Shown here: positions 42,347 through 52,800 of the stretch, one piece after another | How the letters are laid out: every line of letters begins with the position of its first letter | Numbering within the stretch: position 1 is the stretch's first letter | Assembly (NCBI RefSeq): GCF_013394385.1 | Contig: NZ_AP022834.1 | Location: forward strand, 1,302,001-1,366,000 | Source of the DNA: Kocuria sp. TGY1127_2 | GTDB lineage: Bacteria > Actinomycetota > Actinomycetes > Actinomycetales > Micrococcaceae | Reading direction: 5' to 3' | DNA: 64,000 bases | Notes under the pieces: generated by a model | What the model saw: only the letters and a program-made list of their open reading frames with translations | Database searches by the model: none | What the model was told of the DNA's origin: nothing | Position numbers and translations under genes: made by a program

Positions 42347-43047
42347 CCGCCACCTCGGAGACTGAACTTCGGTCCCTTGCCCGCAGTGGCGAGGAACGCC
42401 TCGAATGGGACTCCTCGGCCCAGGACGTCATCTCTTGGGTTGCGGAAAACTTCGACACCGCCGATATCGCCGTGGCTTGCTCGATGGCAGATGCCGTCCT
42501 GCCCGCGCTGGTCGCAGACCAGGTGCCCGGCGTGGACGTGCTTTTCCTCGACACCGGATATCATTTTGCTGAAACCATGGGAACGCGCGACATGGTCCAG
42601 GAAAGCTTGGACGTCAACATCGTCGACCTCAAACCCGAGCTGACGGTTGAGGAACAAGACAAAACCTATGGCAAGGATCTGTTCGGATCCGATCCGACCG
42701 CGTGCTGCCGCATGCGCAAGGTCGAGCCTCTCAACAAGGCGCTCGAAGGCTACAAAGTATGGTTCACCGGAGTGCGCCGGGAGGAAGCGCCCACCCGGAC
42801 GAATACGCCTCTGGTCACGTGGGACGATACGCACGGTCTCATCAAGGTGAACCCCTTGGCTCCCTGGTCCTTCGACGAATTGGTCGACTACGCCAACGAG
42901 CACAAAGTGCCGGTGAATATGCTCCTGACCGACGGGTACCCCTCGATCGGGTGCCAGCCGTGCACGCGCCGAGTAGCAGAAGGCGAGGATCCGCGCGCCG
43001 GTCGTTGGGCCGGTCAATCCAAGACAGAATGCGGGATCCACCTGTGA
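42343..43047 (+). CDS. cysH: Adenylyl-sulfate reductase (APS type CysH)
   Basis: Reduces activated sulfate to sulfite with thioredoxin. 234 residues. Cysteine pairs Cys121-Cys122 (CCRMRKVEPL) and Cys204/Cys207 (GCQPCTRR) form the CC-CxxC site of a [4Fe-4S] cluster, characteristic of the APS-using class, and the catalytic Cys230 lies in SKTECGIHL. There is no cysC (APS kinase) in the cluster, in line with direct use of APS. The ATG overlaps the previous stop (ATGA). Confidence 0.95.
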   Translation: MTATSETELRSLARSGEERLEWDSSAQDVISWVAENFDTADIAVACSMADAVLPALVADQVPGVDVLFLDTGYHFAETMGTRDMVQESLDVNIVDLKPELTVEEQDKTYGKDLFGSDPTACCRMRKVEPLNKALEGYKVWFTGVRREEAPTRTNTPLVTWDDTHGLIKVNPLAPWSFDELVDYANEHKVPVNMLLTDGYPSIGCQPCTRRVAEGEDPRAGRWAGQSKTECGIHL

Positions 43048-44039
43048 CCGCAAGGATCGAAAGAGCGACTGACGTCATGAGCACCGACATCACATCCGGC
43101 ACGGCCCGCGTGGCCGAAAGCTACCTCGAGAGCCAGCCCACGGGCCAGAACCTGACCGACCTGGACATTCTGGAGTCGGAGGCCGTGCACATCATCCGTG
43201 AGGTGGCCGCGGAGTTCGACCGGCCCGCAATGCTCTTTTCCGGGGGCAAGGACTCTGTGGTCATGACCCACCTTGCCGCCAAGGCATTCTTCCCGGCCAA
43301 GATCCCCTTCCCACTGGTCCACATAGATACCGGACACAATTTTCCCGAGGTGCTGGATTATCGCGATCGGGCGGTTGCGCGGCTCGGAACACGACTCGTG
43401 GTCGGATCCGTGCAGGAGTACATCGACAGGGGAGAACTCGAAGAACGAGCGGACGGAACGCGAAATCCGCTGCAGACGATCCCCCTCCTCGACACAATCT
43501 CCCACAATGGCTACGACGTGGTCTTCGGTGGGGGCCGCCGCGATGAGGACAAGGCCAGGGCCAAGGAACGCGTTCTGAGTCTCCGAGACGACTTCGGTCA
43601 ATGGGACCCTCGTAGCCAGCGGCCCGAGCTGTGGAACCTGTACAACGGGCGCCACACACCGGGACAACACGTTCGGGCGTTCCCCTTGTCCAACTGGACC
43701 GAATTGGACGTGTGGCGTTATATCGAGCGTGAGGGGATCGAGATCCCGAGCCTGTACTACGCGCACGAACGTGATACTTTCCTGCGCGACGGGATGATTC
43801 GGGCCGTCGGGGAAGTCTCCCAGCCGGAATCGCACGAGGAGGTCGTGCCTCGCGTGGTTCGATACCGCACCGTTGGTGACATGTCGTGCACGGGTGCCGT
43901 CGAATCGACGGCGTCGACCGCCTCCGACGTGGTCCAAGAAGTCGCGATCTCGACTCTTACCGAGCGCGGTGCAACGCGAGCCGACGATCGCATTTCCGAG
44001 GCGGCCATGGAAGACCGCAAGAAGGACGGGTATTTCTAA
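43044..44039 (+). CDS. cysD: Sulfate adenylyltransferase subunit 2
   Basis: The small, pyrophosphatase-loop subunit that makes APS from ATP and sulfate together with CysN. The PP-loop is FSGGKDSVVM (near residue 65), and VFGGGRRDEDKARAKER and DMSCTGAVES are family marks. 331 residues from GTG 43044, which overlaps the cysH stop (GTGA) and follows GGGA. ATG 43077 is an alternative. A far longer frame runs back into cysH from 42702 and is rejected because it overlaps conserved cysH sequence. Confidence 0.94.
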   Translation: MTARIERATDVMSTDITSGTARVAESYLESQPTGQNLTDLDILESEAVHIIREVAAEFDRPAMLFSGGKDSVVMTHLAAKAFFPAKIPFPLVHIDTGHNFPEVLDYRDRAVARLGTRLVVGSVQEYIDRGELEERADGTRNPLQTIPLLDTISHNGYDVVFGGGRRDEDKARAKERVLSLRDDFGQWDPRSQRPELWNLYNGRHTPGQHVRAFPLSNWTELDVWRYIEREGIEIPSLYYAHERDTFLRDGMIRAVGEVSQPESHEEVVPRVVRYRTVGDMSCTGAVESTASTASDVVQEVAISTLTERGATRADDRISEAAMEDRKKDGYF

Positions 44040-45416
44040 ATGACCATCACCGATACGCTCGCGGCTTCGAGCATGAATACTCGGACACTGTTCCGGTTCG
44101 CGACCGCCGGGTCCGTCGATGACGGAAAATCGACGCTGGTCGGGCGGCTTCTCTTCGATTCCAAGGCGATTCTGGCCGACCAGTTGGAAGCCGTGGCCCG
44201 CACATCGGCTGAACGCGGCTTCGGGTCCTCCGGAGAGGAACTCGATCTCGCGTTGCTGACCGACGGGTTGAGAGCCGAGCGCGAACAGGGGATTACGATC
44301 GATGTCGCCTATCGGTACTTCGCGACCGACACGCGAAATTTCATTCTCGCGGATTGCCCGGGCCACGTGGAATACACCAAGAACACCGTCACTGGAGCAT
44401 CGACGGCCGACGCGGTGGTTCTGCTGGTCGATGCACGGAGCGGGGTCCTCGAACAGACCAGGCGACACCTGGCCGTGGCCCGTTTGCTGCGCGTGCCGCA
44501 TGTGATTGTCGCGGTCAACAAAATCGACCTGGTCGATTACGCTGAGTCAGCGTATCGAGGAATCGTCGAGGATATCCGCCGGGTCGCGACGGAGCTTGGC
44601 ATCGACACGGTTTTGACCGTGCCCGTGTCCGCCCTCAAGGGCGACAACGTGGTGAGCCCGTCCGCAAAGACCCCGTGGCACACCGGTGAGACCCTTTTGG
44701 GTCTCCTGGAAGAATTACCGGATCGAGACCGCAGCCTCCAGACGGCTGAGCCCTTCCGCATGGCCGTGCAGACCGTCATCCGGCCGCAGGGATCTTTGGC
44801 CCAAGGCTTGGACGAGGACGAATTCCGCGACTTCCGGGGATACGCGGGCCAGATTTCGGCCGGGTCCATCAACGTAGGCGATCGGATCGCCGTCGCGGCC
44901 ACCGGCGGGAGGACACGCGTGACCGCTATCTGGAGCGGGTCGGACCGGATCGTCTCGGCTCGTTCTCCTCAGTCGGTCGTGCTCGAAATCAATGACCAGC
45001 TGGACCTGACACGGGGATCCATGCTGACGGACGCCGAAGAAGTGCCGACCGCTCACCGAGAATTCGGGGCGCGGATTGCCTGGTTGTCGAGCAATCCGTT
45101 GGTTGCCGGGTCCAAGGTTCTTGTCAAACACGGCACAGCCACCGTCAAGGCGATAATCGAGGAGGTACGGGGGCGACTGGACCTTACGAATCTGGCGGAT
45201 ATCCCGTCGGAGACGCTCGACCTCAATGATATCGGTTCGGTCAGGCTCAAGACCGCGTCGGCGTTGCCGGTGGAAGACTACGAATCACACCGTCAAACGG
45301 GAGCTTTTCTGGTTATTGACCCTCAATCGGGGGACACCCTGGGAGCGGGCATTGCTGCACCGGAGCAACCCGAGGCCGAGGCGTCCGCCGACGACTGGCT
45401 GATGGCCGAAGGGTAA
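44040..45416 (+). CDS. cysN: Sulfate adenylyltransferase subunit 1 (GTPase)
   Basis: The EF-Tu-like GTPase that drives CysD. G1 GSVDDGKSTLVGRLL (about residues 20-34), G3 DCPGHVEYTKN, G4 NKIDLVDY. 458 residues, ending in an acidic tail; it has no CysC kinase fused, unlike mycobacterial CysNC, so APS and not PAPS is the product. The ATG immediately follows the cysD stop (TAA, then ATG). Confidence 0.96.
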   Translation: MTITDTLAASSMNTRTLFRFATAGSVDDGKSTLVGRLLFDSKAILADQLEAVARTSAERGFGSSGEELDLALLTDGLRAEREQGITIDVAYRYFATDTRNFILADCPGHVEYTKNTVTGASTADAVVLLVDARSGVLEQTRRHLAVARLLRVPHVIVAVNKIDLVDYAESAYRGIVEDIRRVATELGIDTVLTVPVSALKGDNVVSPSAKTPWHTGETLLGLLEELPDRDRSLQTAEPFRMAVQTVIRPQGSLAQGLDEDEFRDFRGYAGQISAGSINVGDRIAVAATGGRTRVTAIWSGSDRIVSARSPQSVVLEINDQLDLTRGSMLTDAEEVPTAHREFGARIAWLSSNPLVAGSKVLVKHGTATVKAIIEEVRGRLDLTNLADIPSETLDLNDIGSVRLKTASALPVEDYESHRQTGAFLVIDPQSGDTLGAGIAAPEQPEAEASADDWLMAEG

Positions 45417-45428
45417 CGACACGAGCCC

Positions 45429-46637
45429 ATGACCTACCCACTCGGCTTGCAACTGCGCGGGCGCGAGGTGCTCGTCGTCGGCGGCGGTCCCGTCGCGACG
45501 CGTCGCATACGTGCGCTCGTGTCCGACGGAGCTCACGTCATCGTCGTCGCCCCAAGCGTCAGCCAGGAGATACGAGAACAAAGTCATCGCGGAGAACTCG
45601 TATGGCACGAGCGAGGCTTCCAGAGCTCCGATCTCGATCAGGTCTGGCTGGTTCTTGCCCACACGTCAGAACCGTTCGCACAGGATGAGGTGGCCGTGGA
45701 AGCCGAGCGACGAAGGATTTTCTGCGTCAAAGGCGGCGATCCCCACGCCGGGACCGCCTGGGTCCCGAGCGTTGCGAAAGCCCACGGAGTCACGGTTGCG
45801 GTCAACGCGGGCAGGGACCCCCGACGTGCCAAGGCCGTCTCCTCGTGGGTATCGGCTGCTCTCGACGCCGGTGAGGCGCCCGTCAGGCCACGCTCGGGGG
45901 CAGCCGCACTGGCGGCAGACCAAGTGCCCGGGACCGTTGCGCTGGTCGGGGGCGGCCCCGGAGACATGGATCTATTGACGGTTCGGGGGCGGTTCCTCGT
46001 CGCCATGGCGGACGTCGTGGTCGCGGACCGACTCGGACCACGCGAGGTCCTGACAAGGATCCGAGAGGACGCCCGCGTGATCGAGGTCGGCAAGAAAGCC
46101 GGCCACCATCCGGTTCCTCAGGGCGACATCAACCAAATCCTCGTCCAGGAAGCTCGAAAGGGGTTGCGCGTCGTACGTCTGAAAGGCGGCGACCCGTTCG
46201 TGCTCGGCCGCGGCGGCGAGGAAGTTGAGTATTGCGCTGCTCACGGGATCGAAACCGAGGTCGTTCCAGGCGTGACTTCGGCGATTTCCGTGCCGGCTGC
46301 CGCGGGGATACCCGTGACGCATCGAGGCGTGGCGACGGGGTTCTCAGTGATTACCGGACATCAGCACATTGCCGAAGTACCCGGGGGCGCCGAGCACACC
46401 TTGGTATTGCTCATGGGAGTCACGCGACTTTCCGAGACCGCAAGCCGCCTGATCGATGCGGGAAGAAGGCCGAGTTCGACACCGGTTGCCGTGATCGAAC
46501 GCGGCTGGACCCCTGAACAGCGTACGACCTTCGGGACTTTGTCGACGATCGGTAAAGTTGCACGGGAACGCGGGGTTCGGGCGCCGGCGGTGATCGTCGT
46601 GGGCGACGTCGTCCGCTTATCCCCTGAATTCGTCTGA
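45429..46637 (+). CDS. cysG: Precorrin-2 dehydrogenase / uroporphyrinogen-III methyltransferase fusion
   Basis: A CysG-like fusion for siroheme: the N-terminal half (about 1-150, VLVVGGGPVATRRIRALV, NAGRDPRRAKAVSSWV) oxidises precorrin-2, and the C-terminal half (about 165-402) is the SAM-dependent methyltransferase with VALVGGGPGDMDLLTVRG, VRLKGGDPFVLGRGGEE and VVPGVTSAISVPAAAGIPVT. Whether the N-terminal half also chelates iron is unclear; the separate CbiX-like protein at 39652 probably does. 402 residues; 12 nt after cysN. Confidence 0.95.
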   Translation: MTYPLGLQLRGREVLVVGGGPVATRRIRALVSDGAHVIVVAPSVSQEIREQSHRGELVWHERGFQSSDLDQVWLVLAHTSEPFAQDEVAVEAERRRIFCVKGGDPHAGTAWVPSVAKAHGVTVAVNAGRDPRRAKAVSSWVSAALDAGEAPVRPRSGAAALAADQVPGTVALVGGGPGDMDLLTVRGRFLVAMADVVVADRLGPREVLTRIREDARVIEVGKKAGHHPVPQGDINQILVQEARKGLRVVRLKGGDPFVLGRGGEEVEYCAAHGIETEVVPGVTSAISVPAAAGIPVTHRGVATGFSVITGHQHIAEVPGGAEHTLVLLMGVTRLSETASRLIDAGRRPSSTPVAVIERGWTPEQRTTFGTLSTIGKVARERGVRAPAVIVVGDVVRLSPEFV

Positions 46638-46659
46638 AACGGATCGTCGAGGAATCCGG

Positions 46660-47049
46660 TCAGCGCGCGTGCCGAGCAATTTTGAGCGCTGAGGTGATCA
46701 GAGGCAGCTGGAGCGGAAGCCTGCCGAAAGCTCGTACCTTGCGGGCAGGCTCCTCATGGCGGTAATCCCAGGCCATCTTGAAGTTCCCGGGCCACACCCC
46801 CAGGTACAGGGCCGTGGCTGCTTGCCCTCCGACGCGACGAGTGTGGGGAATCAGCAGCAAGGCCGACACGCCGAGCTCCACGACGCCTGAGCCAAGGGTC
46901 CATGTCCGCGCCGAGCCGGGGAGGCGGGGCGGAACCAGCCCTTCGAATACTGTAGGGCGGAGGAAATGCAGGGTCCCCGCCGTGGCCAAGAATGCGCCGT
47001 GGAGGAGAGCGGACCGACGTGCACTTTTGCGTTGCTGATAAGTCGTCAT
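46660..47049 (-). CDS. DoxX-like small membrane protein
   Basis: A 129-residue protein with about four hydrophobic segments (15-32, 50-70, 75-95 and 110-125). The pattern HGAFLATAGTLHFLRPTVFEG and VGVSALLLIPHTRRVGG resembles DoxX-family proteins, whose role is poorly known. It faces the sulfate cluster with only 22 nt between the stops, and no obvious terminator. Confidence 0.7.
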   Translation of the reverse strand: MTTYQQRKSARRSALLHGAFLATAGTLHFLRPTVFEGLVPPRLPGSARTWTLGSGVVELGVSALLLIPHTRRVGGQAATALYLGVWPGNFKMAWDYRHEEPARKVRAFGRLPLQLPLITSALKIARHAR

Positions 47050-47195
47050 ACGTCGAGTCTAGGACCGTGAATCCGATACCCCCGCAATCCGCCTCGGTAA
47101 GGCTCGGGACAATGGTGGCCTGAATGGTCGTATTGGGTATCGAACCACCCGCTCGGCGCTCATACCGCGCCCCGATTTTAATCACGGTCAGGGGT

Positions 47196-47224
47196 TAGAC
47201 AGGGATGTCACTACTGCTTAGACT
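47196..47224 (+). promoter_or_regulatory. Promoter of ileS T-box transcript
   Basis: -35 TAGACA (47196-47201, 5 of 6), 17-nt spacer, -10 TAGACT (47219-47224, 4 of 6). Predicted start about 47231, just upstream of the T-box. Confidence 0.7.
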
Positions 47225-47230
47225 GAGAGG

Positions 47231-47490
47231 TAGTGCGAAGACCCGGCCATCACCGGCGAGCAATCCGGAAGAACGGGCAGTACCTGTGATGTCCCACCTA
47301 TGCGTTGCGGCGCGGGAATTCACGGAATAGATACAGCCTTATTAGACCCGGACGGGTAGGCCCGAGACAGCCGTCATGAAGCGGCCGAGTCCGCTGAGAC
47401 ACTCCCGCGGTGGCCTTTCCATGGCCACCGCGGGCAGTCCCAGTTGTTCGGCAAGTGAGGTGGTACCGCGTCGTTTCGGCGTCCTGACGC
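47231..47490 (+). ncRNA. T-box riboswitch (ileS), short stem I, Ile specifier
   Basis: The leader of ileS senses uncharged tRNA-Ile. A short stem I (CCGG/CCGG) holds the specifier ATC at 47249-47251 in its loop. A strong 12-bp hairpin follows at 47404-47434 (CCCGCGGTGGCC). The T-box consensus AAGTGAGGTGGTACCGCG lies at 47453-47470, followed by GGCGTCCTGACGC. No intrinsic terminator with a T-run follows, and the ileS start is 57 nt past the T-box, so the switch more likely works at translation by hiding the ileS ribosome binding site, as in other actinobacteria. Confidence 0.9.
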
Positions 47491-47526
47491 AACCGAATGT
47501 TCCATTTCGAGATCCAGGATGACCGC

Positions 47527-50500
47527 GTGAGCACTCACTATCCCAAGGCCACCAGCAACTCTTCGGATGCCGTTCCGGCTTCCCCTTCTTTCCCTGCCCT
47601 GGAGGAGGGCGTCCTCGAGTATTGGCGCGAGGACGGCACCTTCGCTCAGAGCATTGAGCAGCGTGACCGCGGTCAAGGTTCTACCGAAGAATTCGTGTTC
47701 TACGACGGTCCTCCCTTCGCGAATGGGTTGCCGCATTACGGTCACTTGCTCACCGGTTACGTCAAGGATCTCGTCGCCCGCTATCAGACCCAGCGCGGAA
47801 ACAAAGTCGACCGACGCTTCGGCTGGGACACTCACGGCCTGCCGGCTGAGCTCGAAGCGATGAAGCAGCTCGGTATGACCGACAAGCAGCAGATCGAAGA
47901 GATGGGCATCGACAAATTCAACGATGCGTGCCGGTCTGCCGTCCTCAAGTACACCGACGAGTGGCAGAAGTACGTCACCCGTCAAGCGCGCTGGGTCGAC
48001 TTCGAGAACGACTACAAGACGTTGAACGTCGAGTACATGGAATCGGTCATCTGGGCTTTCAAGCGCTTGCATGACAAGGGACTGACGTACCAGGGGTTCC
48101 GGGTCCTTCCATACTGCTGGAAGGACGAGACTCCTTTGTCCAACCATGAGCTGCGCATGGACGATGACGTCTACAAGGACCGTCAGGATCCCACCGTGAC
48201 GGTCGCGTTCATGCTCAAAGACGGTGACTCCGAGATCAGCCATGAACTCGCCGGAGTTGCGGCCATCGGCTGGACCACTACTCCTTGGACGATCCCCGCC
48301 AACCTTGCCCTGGCCGTCGGACCCGAGATTGACTACGTCGTCGTCCCCGCCGGCCCCAACGGGACCGCCGCGGAGGCGAGCCGCTTCTTGCTTGCGGCCG
48401 AACGTCTGGCCGATTACGCGCAGGATCTGGGTTACGAGGACGTCGAAGCGGCACAGGGCGCCGTCGAAACCCACTACCAGGGCAAGGATCTGGAAGGGAT
48501 TCGCTACGAACCGGTTTTCGATACTTTCGCCGACACCGACAAATACCCGACCGAAAACGCGTGGCAGATCCTGCTGGCCGATTACGTTACGACGACGGAC
48601 GGCACCGGGATCGTTCATCAGGCCCCGGCCTACGGTGAAGACGACCAAGCAACCTGCGAACGCTACGGAATCCCCGTCGTCCTGACGATCGATGAGGGAG
48701 CGAAAGTGCTGCCCCTCTTCACTGGTACCGAGCTCGAAGACATCGTCGGACTGCAGGTCTTCGAATCCAATACGCCGATCGTCAGGCACCTGCGTTCCAA
48801 GGCCGTGCTGTTGCGGGAGAAATCGTATGTTCACTCCTATCCGCATTGCTGGCGGTGCCGGAATCCTCTGATCTACCGCGCCATCACCTCGTGGTATGTC
48901 TCCGTCACCGAGTTCAAGGACCGGATGGTCGAGCTCAACGAGGACATCAACTGGATCCCGGAAAACGTCAAGCACGGTCAGTTCGGCAAGTGGCTGGACA
49001 ACGCTCGCGACTGGTCGATTTCTCGAAACCGGTATTGGGGCTCGCCGATCCCGGTATGGGTCTCGGACGATCCGAATTATCCGCGGACGGACGTCTACGG
49101 ATCGCTCGCCGAGTTGGAGGCAGACTTCGGCAGAATGCCGCTCAACCACGAGGGGAAGCCGGATCTGCATCGCCCGTTCATCGACGAGCTGACTCGTCCG
49201 AACCCCGATGACCCCACCGGGAAATCGACAATGCGTCGTGTACCTGACGTGCTCGACGTGTGGTTCGATTCCGGATCGATGCCGTACGCGCAGGTTCACT
49301 ATCCATTCGAGAATAAGGAATGGTTCGAGAACCATTACCCGGCCGATTTCATCGTCGAATACATCGGGCAGACCCGTGGATGGTTTTACACTCTGCACAT
49401 CCTCGCTACGGCGCTCTTCGACCGCCCGGCTTTCACCAATGTGATCTCCCACGGCATCGTTCTCGGCTCGGACGGACAGAAAATGTCCAAGTCACTGCAG
49501 AACTACCCGGATGTGACCGAGGTCTTGGACCGAGACGGATCCGACGCGATGCGCTGGTTCCTGATGTCCTCACCGATCCTTCGCGGCGGCAATCTGATCG
49601 TCACCGAACGCGGAATTCGTGAGGGCGTTCGGCAGGTCATGCTGCCTCTGTGGAACGCCTATCATTTCTTCACGTTGTACTCGAACGCGGCTTTCGACGG
49701 TCGTGGCTACGACGCTCGCTTCCGGTATTCGTGCGAGAACGTGATGGATCGTTTCATCTTGGCGAAGACGCGGCAGCTCATCGAAGAAACCACGGCGGAT
49801 TTCGAGCGGTACGACGTCTGGAGCGCGTGCGAGCACCTCCGCGTCTACGCAGATGCCCTGACCAACTGGTACGTGCGTCGCTCACGCGAGCGCTTCTTCG
49901 ACGAAGACATCGCGGCATTCGACGTTCTGTACACATGCTTGGAGACCGCGTGCCGTATCGCAGCCCCTTTGCTGCCGATGGAGGCCGAAGAGATCTGGCG
50001 CGGGTTGACCGGAGGCCGTTCCGTACACCTCACGGATTGGCCGAAGGAGGGGGTCCTGGCGCAGGAGCACGATCTGATCGACCTGATGGAGACCACCAGA
50101 TCCATCTGCTCGGCCGGCTCGGCTCTGCGGAAGGCCGAGAACCTTCGTGTTCGTCAGCCCTTGGCAACCATGACGGTCGCAGTTCCCCGGGGCAAGGAGC
50201 TGGCTGGCACATTCGCCAGCATCATCGCCTCTGAACTGAATATCAAGAAGGTCATCGTTTTGGAGTCCGAGGAGGTTTCGGCGGAGTCGTATGGCATTTC
50301 GCGCAGTCTCAAGGTCAATGCTCGGGCTGCGGGACCTCGTTTGGGAAAACAGGTCCAGGTCGCCATCAAGGCTGCGAAGTCCGGGGACTGGAAGGTCGAG
50401 CAGGATGGCACCGTCGTCGTGGGCAGCGAGACGCTGGAATCCGGCCTTGCCCTGCACGAAGGTGAGTACGAACTGGAAACCGTGGTCGCAGAGGGCAACG

Positions 50501-50820
50501 ACGCGGACCAAGCAGTCTCAGTCATCGACGGTGGTTTCATCGTGCTCGATACTCGACTCACGCCTGACCTGCAGGCGGAAGGAACTGCCCGCGACATGGT
50601 TCGTGTGATCCAGCAAGCGAGGAAAGACGCAGGTCTTCAGGTCTCCGATCGGATTCGGACGGTCGTTCGTGATTCGGCTGAGGTCGTCCAGGCGCTGCGT
50701 GCGAATGAAAAACTGGTCGCGGGGGAGACTCTGACGACCGAACTGGTCTTGGAAGAAGACTCACAACCGTCCGTGACCGTGGAAACGGTAGCCGACGAAA
50801 CCGTAAAGAGTGATGCATGA
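47527..50820 (+). CDS. ileS: Isoleucine--tRNA ligase
   Basis: Class I synthetase that charges tRNA-Ile. HIGH-like [15 protein letters not shown] (about residues 58-72), editing domain at about 190-400 with [15 protein letters not shown], and KMSKS in [11 protein letters not shown] near 650. 1097 residues, the long eukaryote-like class. The GTG at 47527 has AGGA 7 nt upstream; a longer frame to 47497 lies inside the leader. Controlled by the T-box upstream. folC overlaps its stop (ATGA). Confidence 0.97.
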   Translation: MSTHYPKATSNSSDAVPASPSFPALEEGVLEYWREDGTFAQSIEQRDRGQGSTEEFVFYDGPPFANGLPHYGHLLTGYVKDLVARYQTQRGNKVDRRFGWDTHGLPAELEAMKQLGMTDKQQIEEMGIDKFNDACRSAVLKYTDEWQKYVTRQARWVDFENDYKTLNVEYMESVIWAFKRLHDKGLTYQGFRVLPYCWKDETPLSNHELRMDDDVYKDRQDPTVTVAFMLKDGDSEISHELAGVAAIGWTTTPWTIPANLALAVGPEIDYVVVPAGPNGTAAEASRFLLAAERLADYAQDLGYEDVEAAQGAVETHYQGKDLEGIRYEPVFDTFADTDKYPTENAWQILLADYVTTTDGTGIVHQAPAYGEDDQATCERYGIPVVLTIDEGAKVLPLFTGTELEDIVGLQVFESNTPIVRHLRSKAVLLREKSYVHSYPHCWRCRNPLIYRAITSWYVSVTEFKDRMVELNEDINWIPENVKHGQFGKWLDNARDWSISRNRYWGSPIPVWVSDDPNYPRTDVYGSLAELEADFGRMPLNHEGKPDLHRPFIDELTRPNPDDPTGKSTMRRVPDVLDVWFDSGSMPYAQVHYPFENKEWFENHYPADFIVEYIGQTRGWFYTLHILATALFDRPAFTNVISHGIVLGSDGQKMSKSLQNYPDVTEVLDRDGSDAMRWFLMSSPILRGGNLIVTERGIREGVRQVMLPLWNAYHFFTLYSNAAFDGRGYDARFRYSCENVMDRFILAKTRQLIEETTADFERYDVWSACEHLRVYADALTNWYVRRSRERFFDEDIAAFDVLYTCLETACRIAAPLLPMEAEEIWRGLTGGRSVHLTDWPKEGVLAQEHDLIDLMETTRSICSAGSALRKAENLRVRQPLATMTVAVPRGKELAGTFASIIASELNIKKVIVLESEEVSAESYGISRSLKVNARAAGPRLGKQVQVAIKAAKSGDWKVEQDGTVVVGSETLESGLALHEGEYELETVVAEGNDADQAVSVIDGGFIVLDTRLTPDLQAEGTARDMVRVIQQARKDAGLQVSDRIRTVVRDSAEVVQALRANEKLVAGETLTTELVLEEDSQPSVTVETVADETVKSDA

Positions 50821-52343
50821 GCGACCAACCTTTCAACGACGACGATTCCCAGGACCCGTCCGAGGACCTTCCCGAGGAGCTGAGCCCGTTGGGCCCGGAG
50901 GACATCGAGGAAGCAGAAGACATCGACCTAGACGAGGACGCCGATGTGGCCTCGCCGACGTCGGATGATTCAGGGGAGACGAGTGACGACGCCTTTTCGG
51001 TCGAATCCATCTTCGCGGAGCTCAAGGGAAGAGCGCCGGAGACTCAGATCGCTCCGCGGCTGGATGCGATGCGGATGGCCATGGATTTCCTCGGAGATCC
51101 GGCACATAGTGCCCCGGTCATCCACATCACCGGGACCAACGGAAAGACGTCCACGGCTCGTCTCGTGGAACGGCTTCTGATGGCCCATGATCTGCGCCCC
51201 GGCCGGTACACCTCGCCGCATCTTGAGCGCGTCAACGAACGTATTTGCGTGGACGGCGAACCCGTCGATGACCGCACGTTCGTCCGGGTGTGGGACGAAA
51301 TTCGTCCTTCCCTGGAGCTCGTCGACCAGCGTTTGGCGGATCAGGGCGATGTACCTCTGACCGAGTTCGAAGCCATGACGGCATTGGCGTTCGCGATCTT
51401 TGCCGATGCCCCGGTGGACATCATGGTCCTGGAAGTCGGCCTCGGCGGAGAGTGGGACGCCACGAACGTTGCGAACGCGCAGGTTTCCGTGGTGACTCCT
51501 ATCGATCTGGATCACACTCACATGTTGGGAGACACGGTTGAGGACATCGCCTCGGAGAAGGCCGGCATCATCAAAGCCGCCGGTTTCCTGGTCTCGGCCG
51601 CCCAACAGCCTTCGGTGGCGGAGATTCTCCTGGGTCGGGCCCGAGAGCGCGAGGCCGAATTCCGTTTCGAAGGCGTCGAATTCGGCGTGACGGAAAGGAC
51701 CCCGGGGGTCGGCGGCCAGGTCGTGACGATACAGGGGTTGGCTGCTCGATACCCCGATGTGGCCCTCCCACTGTTCGGAGAGCATCAGGCCGAGAACGCG
51801 TCCCTGGCGATTGCCGCCGTCGAAGCGTTGTTGGGAGGCGGGGAGAAAGAGCTGTCTATTGATCTCATCCGTACGGCTTTCGAAGAGGTCACCTCACCCG
51901 GCCGGCTCGAGGTCGTCCGAACCGCCCCGGTCGTGGTGCTGGATGCAGCGCACAATCCCCATGGAATAGTCGCTTCCGCTGCCGCGGTTCGTGAATCCTT
52001 CGATATCAGGCAACTGAACCTTGTCGTAGGAATCCTGAGAGACAAGGACGCGCTGGGGATGCTCGAGATCATGCGGGAACAGTACGCGGAGTCCACGGAT
52101 TTCGAAACGCGGTTGTACGTGACGGCATCGACGTCACCACGGGCCATTCCCGCCGAGGAACTCGCTGATCTCGCGTTGACCGCAGGTTTCGACGAAGACG
52201 CGATCGAAATCCATCAACGCATCGACGACGCATCGGTTGCGGCGATTTCGGATGCCGCAGCCCGTGAAGAGTTGGACGCCGCCGTGCTGATCACGGGTTC
52301 GGTCACCGTCGTCGGCGAAGCACGCGTACTTCTCGGACGGTAG
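50817..52343 (+). CDS. folC: Folylpolyglutamate synthase / dihydrofolate synthase
   Basis: Adds glutamate to folates and makes dihydrofolate. Mur-ligase fold with P-loop [15 protein letters not shown] (about 104-118), [43 protein letters not shown] and the C-terminal [11 protein letters not shown]. 508 residues; the first 60 are highly acidic (runs of Asp/Glu) and are an extension beyond the usual 430-460. Coupled to ileS by an ATGA overlap. Confidence 0.96.
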   Translation: MSDQPFNDDDSQDPSEDLPEELSPLGPEDIEEAEDIDLDEDADVASPTSDDSGETSDDAFSVESIFAELKGRAPETQIAPRLDAMRMAMDFLGDPAHSAPVIHITGTNGKTSTARLVERLLMAHDLRPGRYTSPHLERVNERICVDGEPVDDRTFVRVWDEIRPSLELVDQRLADQGDVPLTEFEAMTALAFAIFADAPVDIMVLEVGLGGEWDATNVANAQVSVVTPIDLDHTHMLGDTVEDIASEKAGIIKAAGFLVSAAQQPSVAEILLGRAREREAEFRFEGVEFGVTERTPGVGGQVVTIQGLAARYPDVALPLFGEHQAENASLAIAAVEALLGGGEKELSIDLIRTAFEEVTSPGRLEVVRTAPVVVLDAAHNPHGIVASAAAVRESFDIRQLNLVVGILRDKDALGMLEIMREQYAESTDFETRLYVTASTSPRAIPAEELADLALTAGFDEDAIEIHQRIDDASVAAISDAAAREELDAAVLITGSVTVVGEARVLLGR

Positions 52344-52352
52344 GAGGATCAC

Positions 52353-52796
52353 ATGGCACGCCTGACAAAGGCACAACGCGAGTGGCGTCCCGGCCAGGTC
52401 AAGAAACCCGGCTCGGTCAAAGTCATGTTCGCCTCGACGGTGCTTCTGCTAGAGGCCTTCGTCGTGTTCTTCGGGACATTGGCGTATTTCGGTCTTCAAC
52501 ACCTGCATTCTGGTACCGGAACCAAGATCACGGTGATGGTCGGGGGAATCGTCCTGGCTGCGGCATTCGTCTACAACTGTGCGGTCCTGAGGAAGTCGTG
52601 GGGGTACGCGATGGGCTGGATCCTCCAATTGCTCTTGGTTGCTACCGGCTTCCTTCTTCCCGCGATGTTCATCGTCGGTCTCTGCTTCCTTGCGGCATGG
52701 TGGTACTCCATGGTTACGGGTACCAAGATCGACAGAGAGAAGAAGGAACGCTGGGAAGCCGAGCAGGAGTGGGAGCGCACCCACGGGCAGGCCTGA
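52353..52796 (+). CDS. DUF4233 membrane protein
   Basis: A 147-residue membrane protein with four helices (about 25-45, 57-77, 88-105 and 108-118) and a charged C-terminal tail, of a family that commonly follows folC in actinobacteria. Function unknown. The ATG at 52353 has GGAGG 6 nt upstream. The next gene starts 4 nt after its stop. Confidence 0.9.
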   Translation: MARLTKAQREWRPGQVKKPGSVKVMFASTVLLLEAFVVFFGTLAYFGLQHLHSGTGTKITVMVGGIVLAAAFVYNCAVLRKSWGYAMGWILQLLLVATGFLLPAMFIVGLCFLAAWWYSMVTGTKIDREKKERWEAEQEWERTHGQA

Positions 52797-52800
52797 CCGG

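Noticed and set aside
42702-43043. Long N-terminal extension of cysD into cysH
   Set aside because: It would overlap the conserved C-terminal half of CysH; the cysD family starts after 43044.
47374-49452. 692-codon frame opposite ileS
   Set aside because: Antisense to ileS and its T-box; protein has no recognisable motif.
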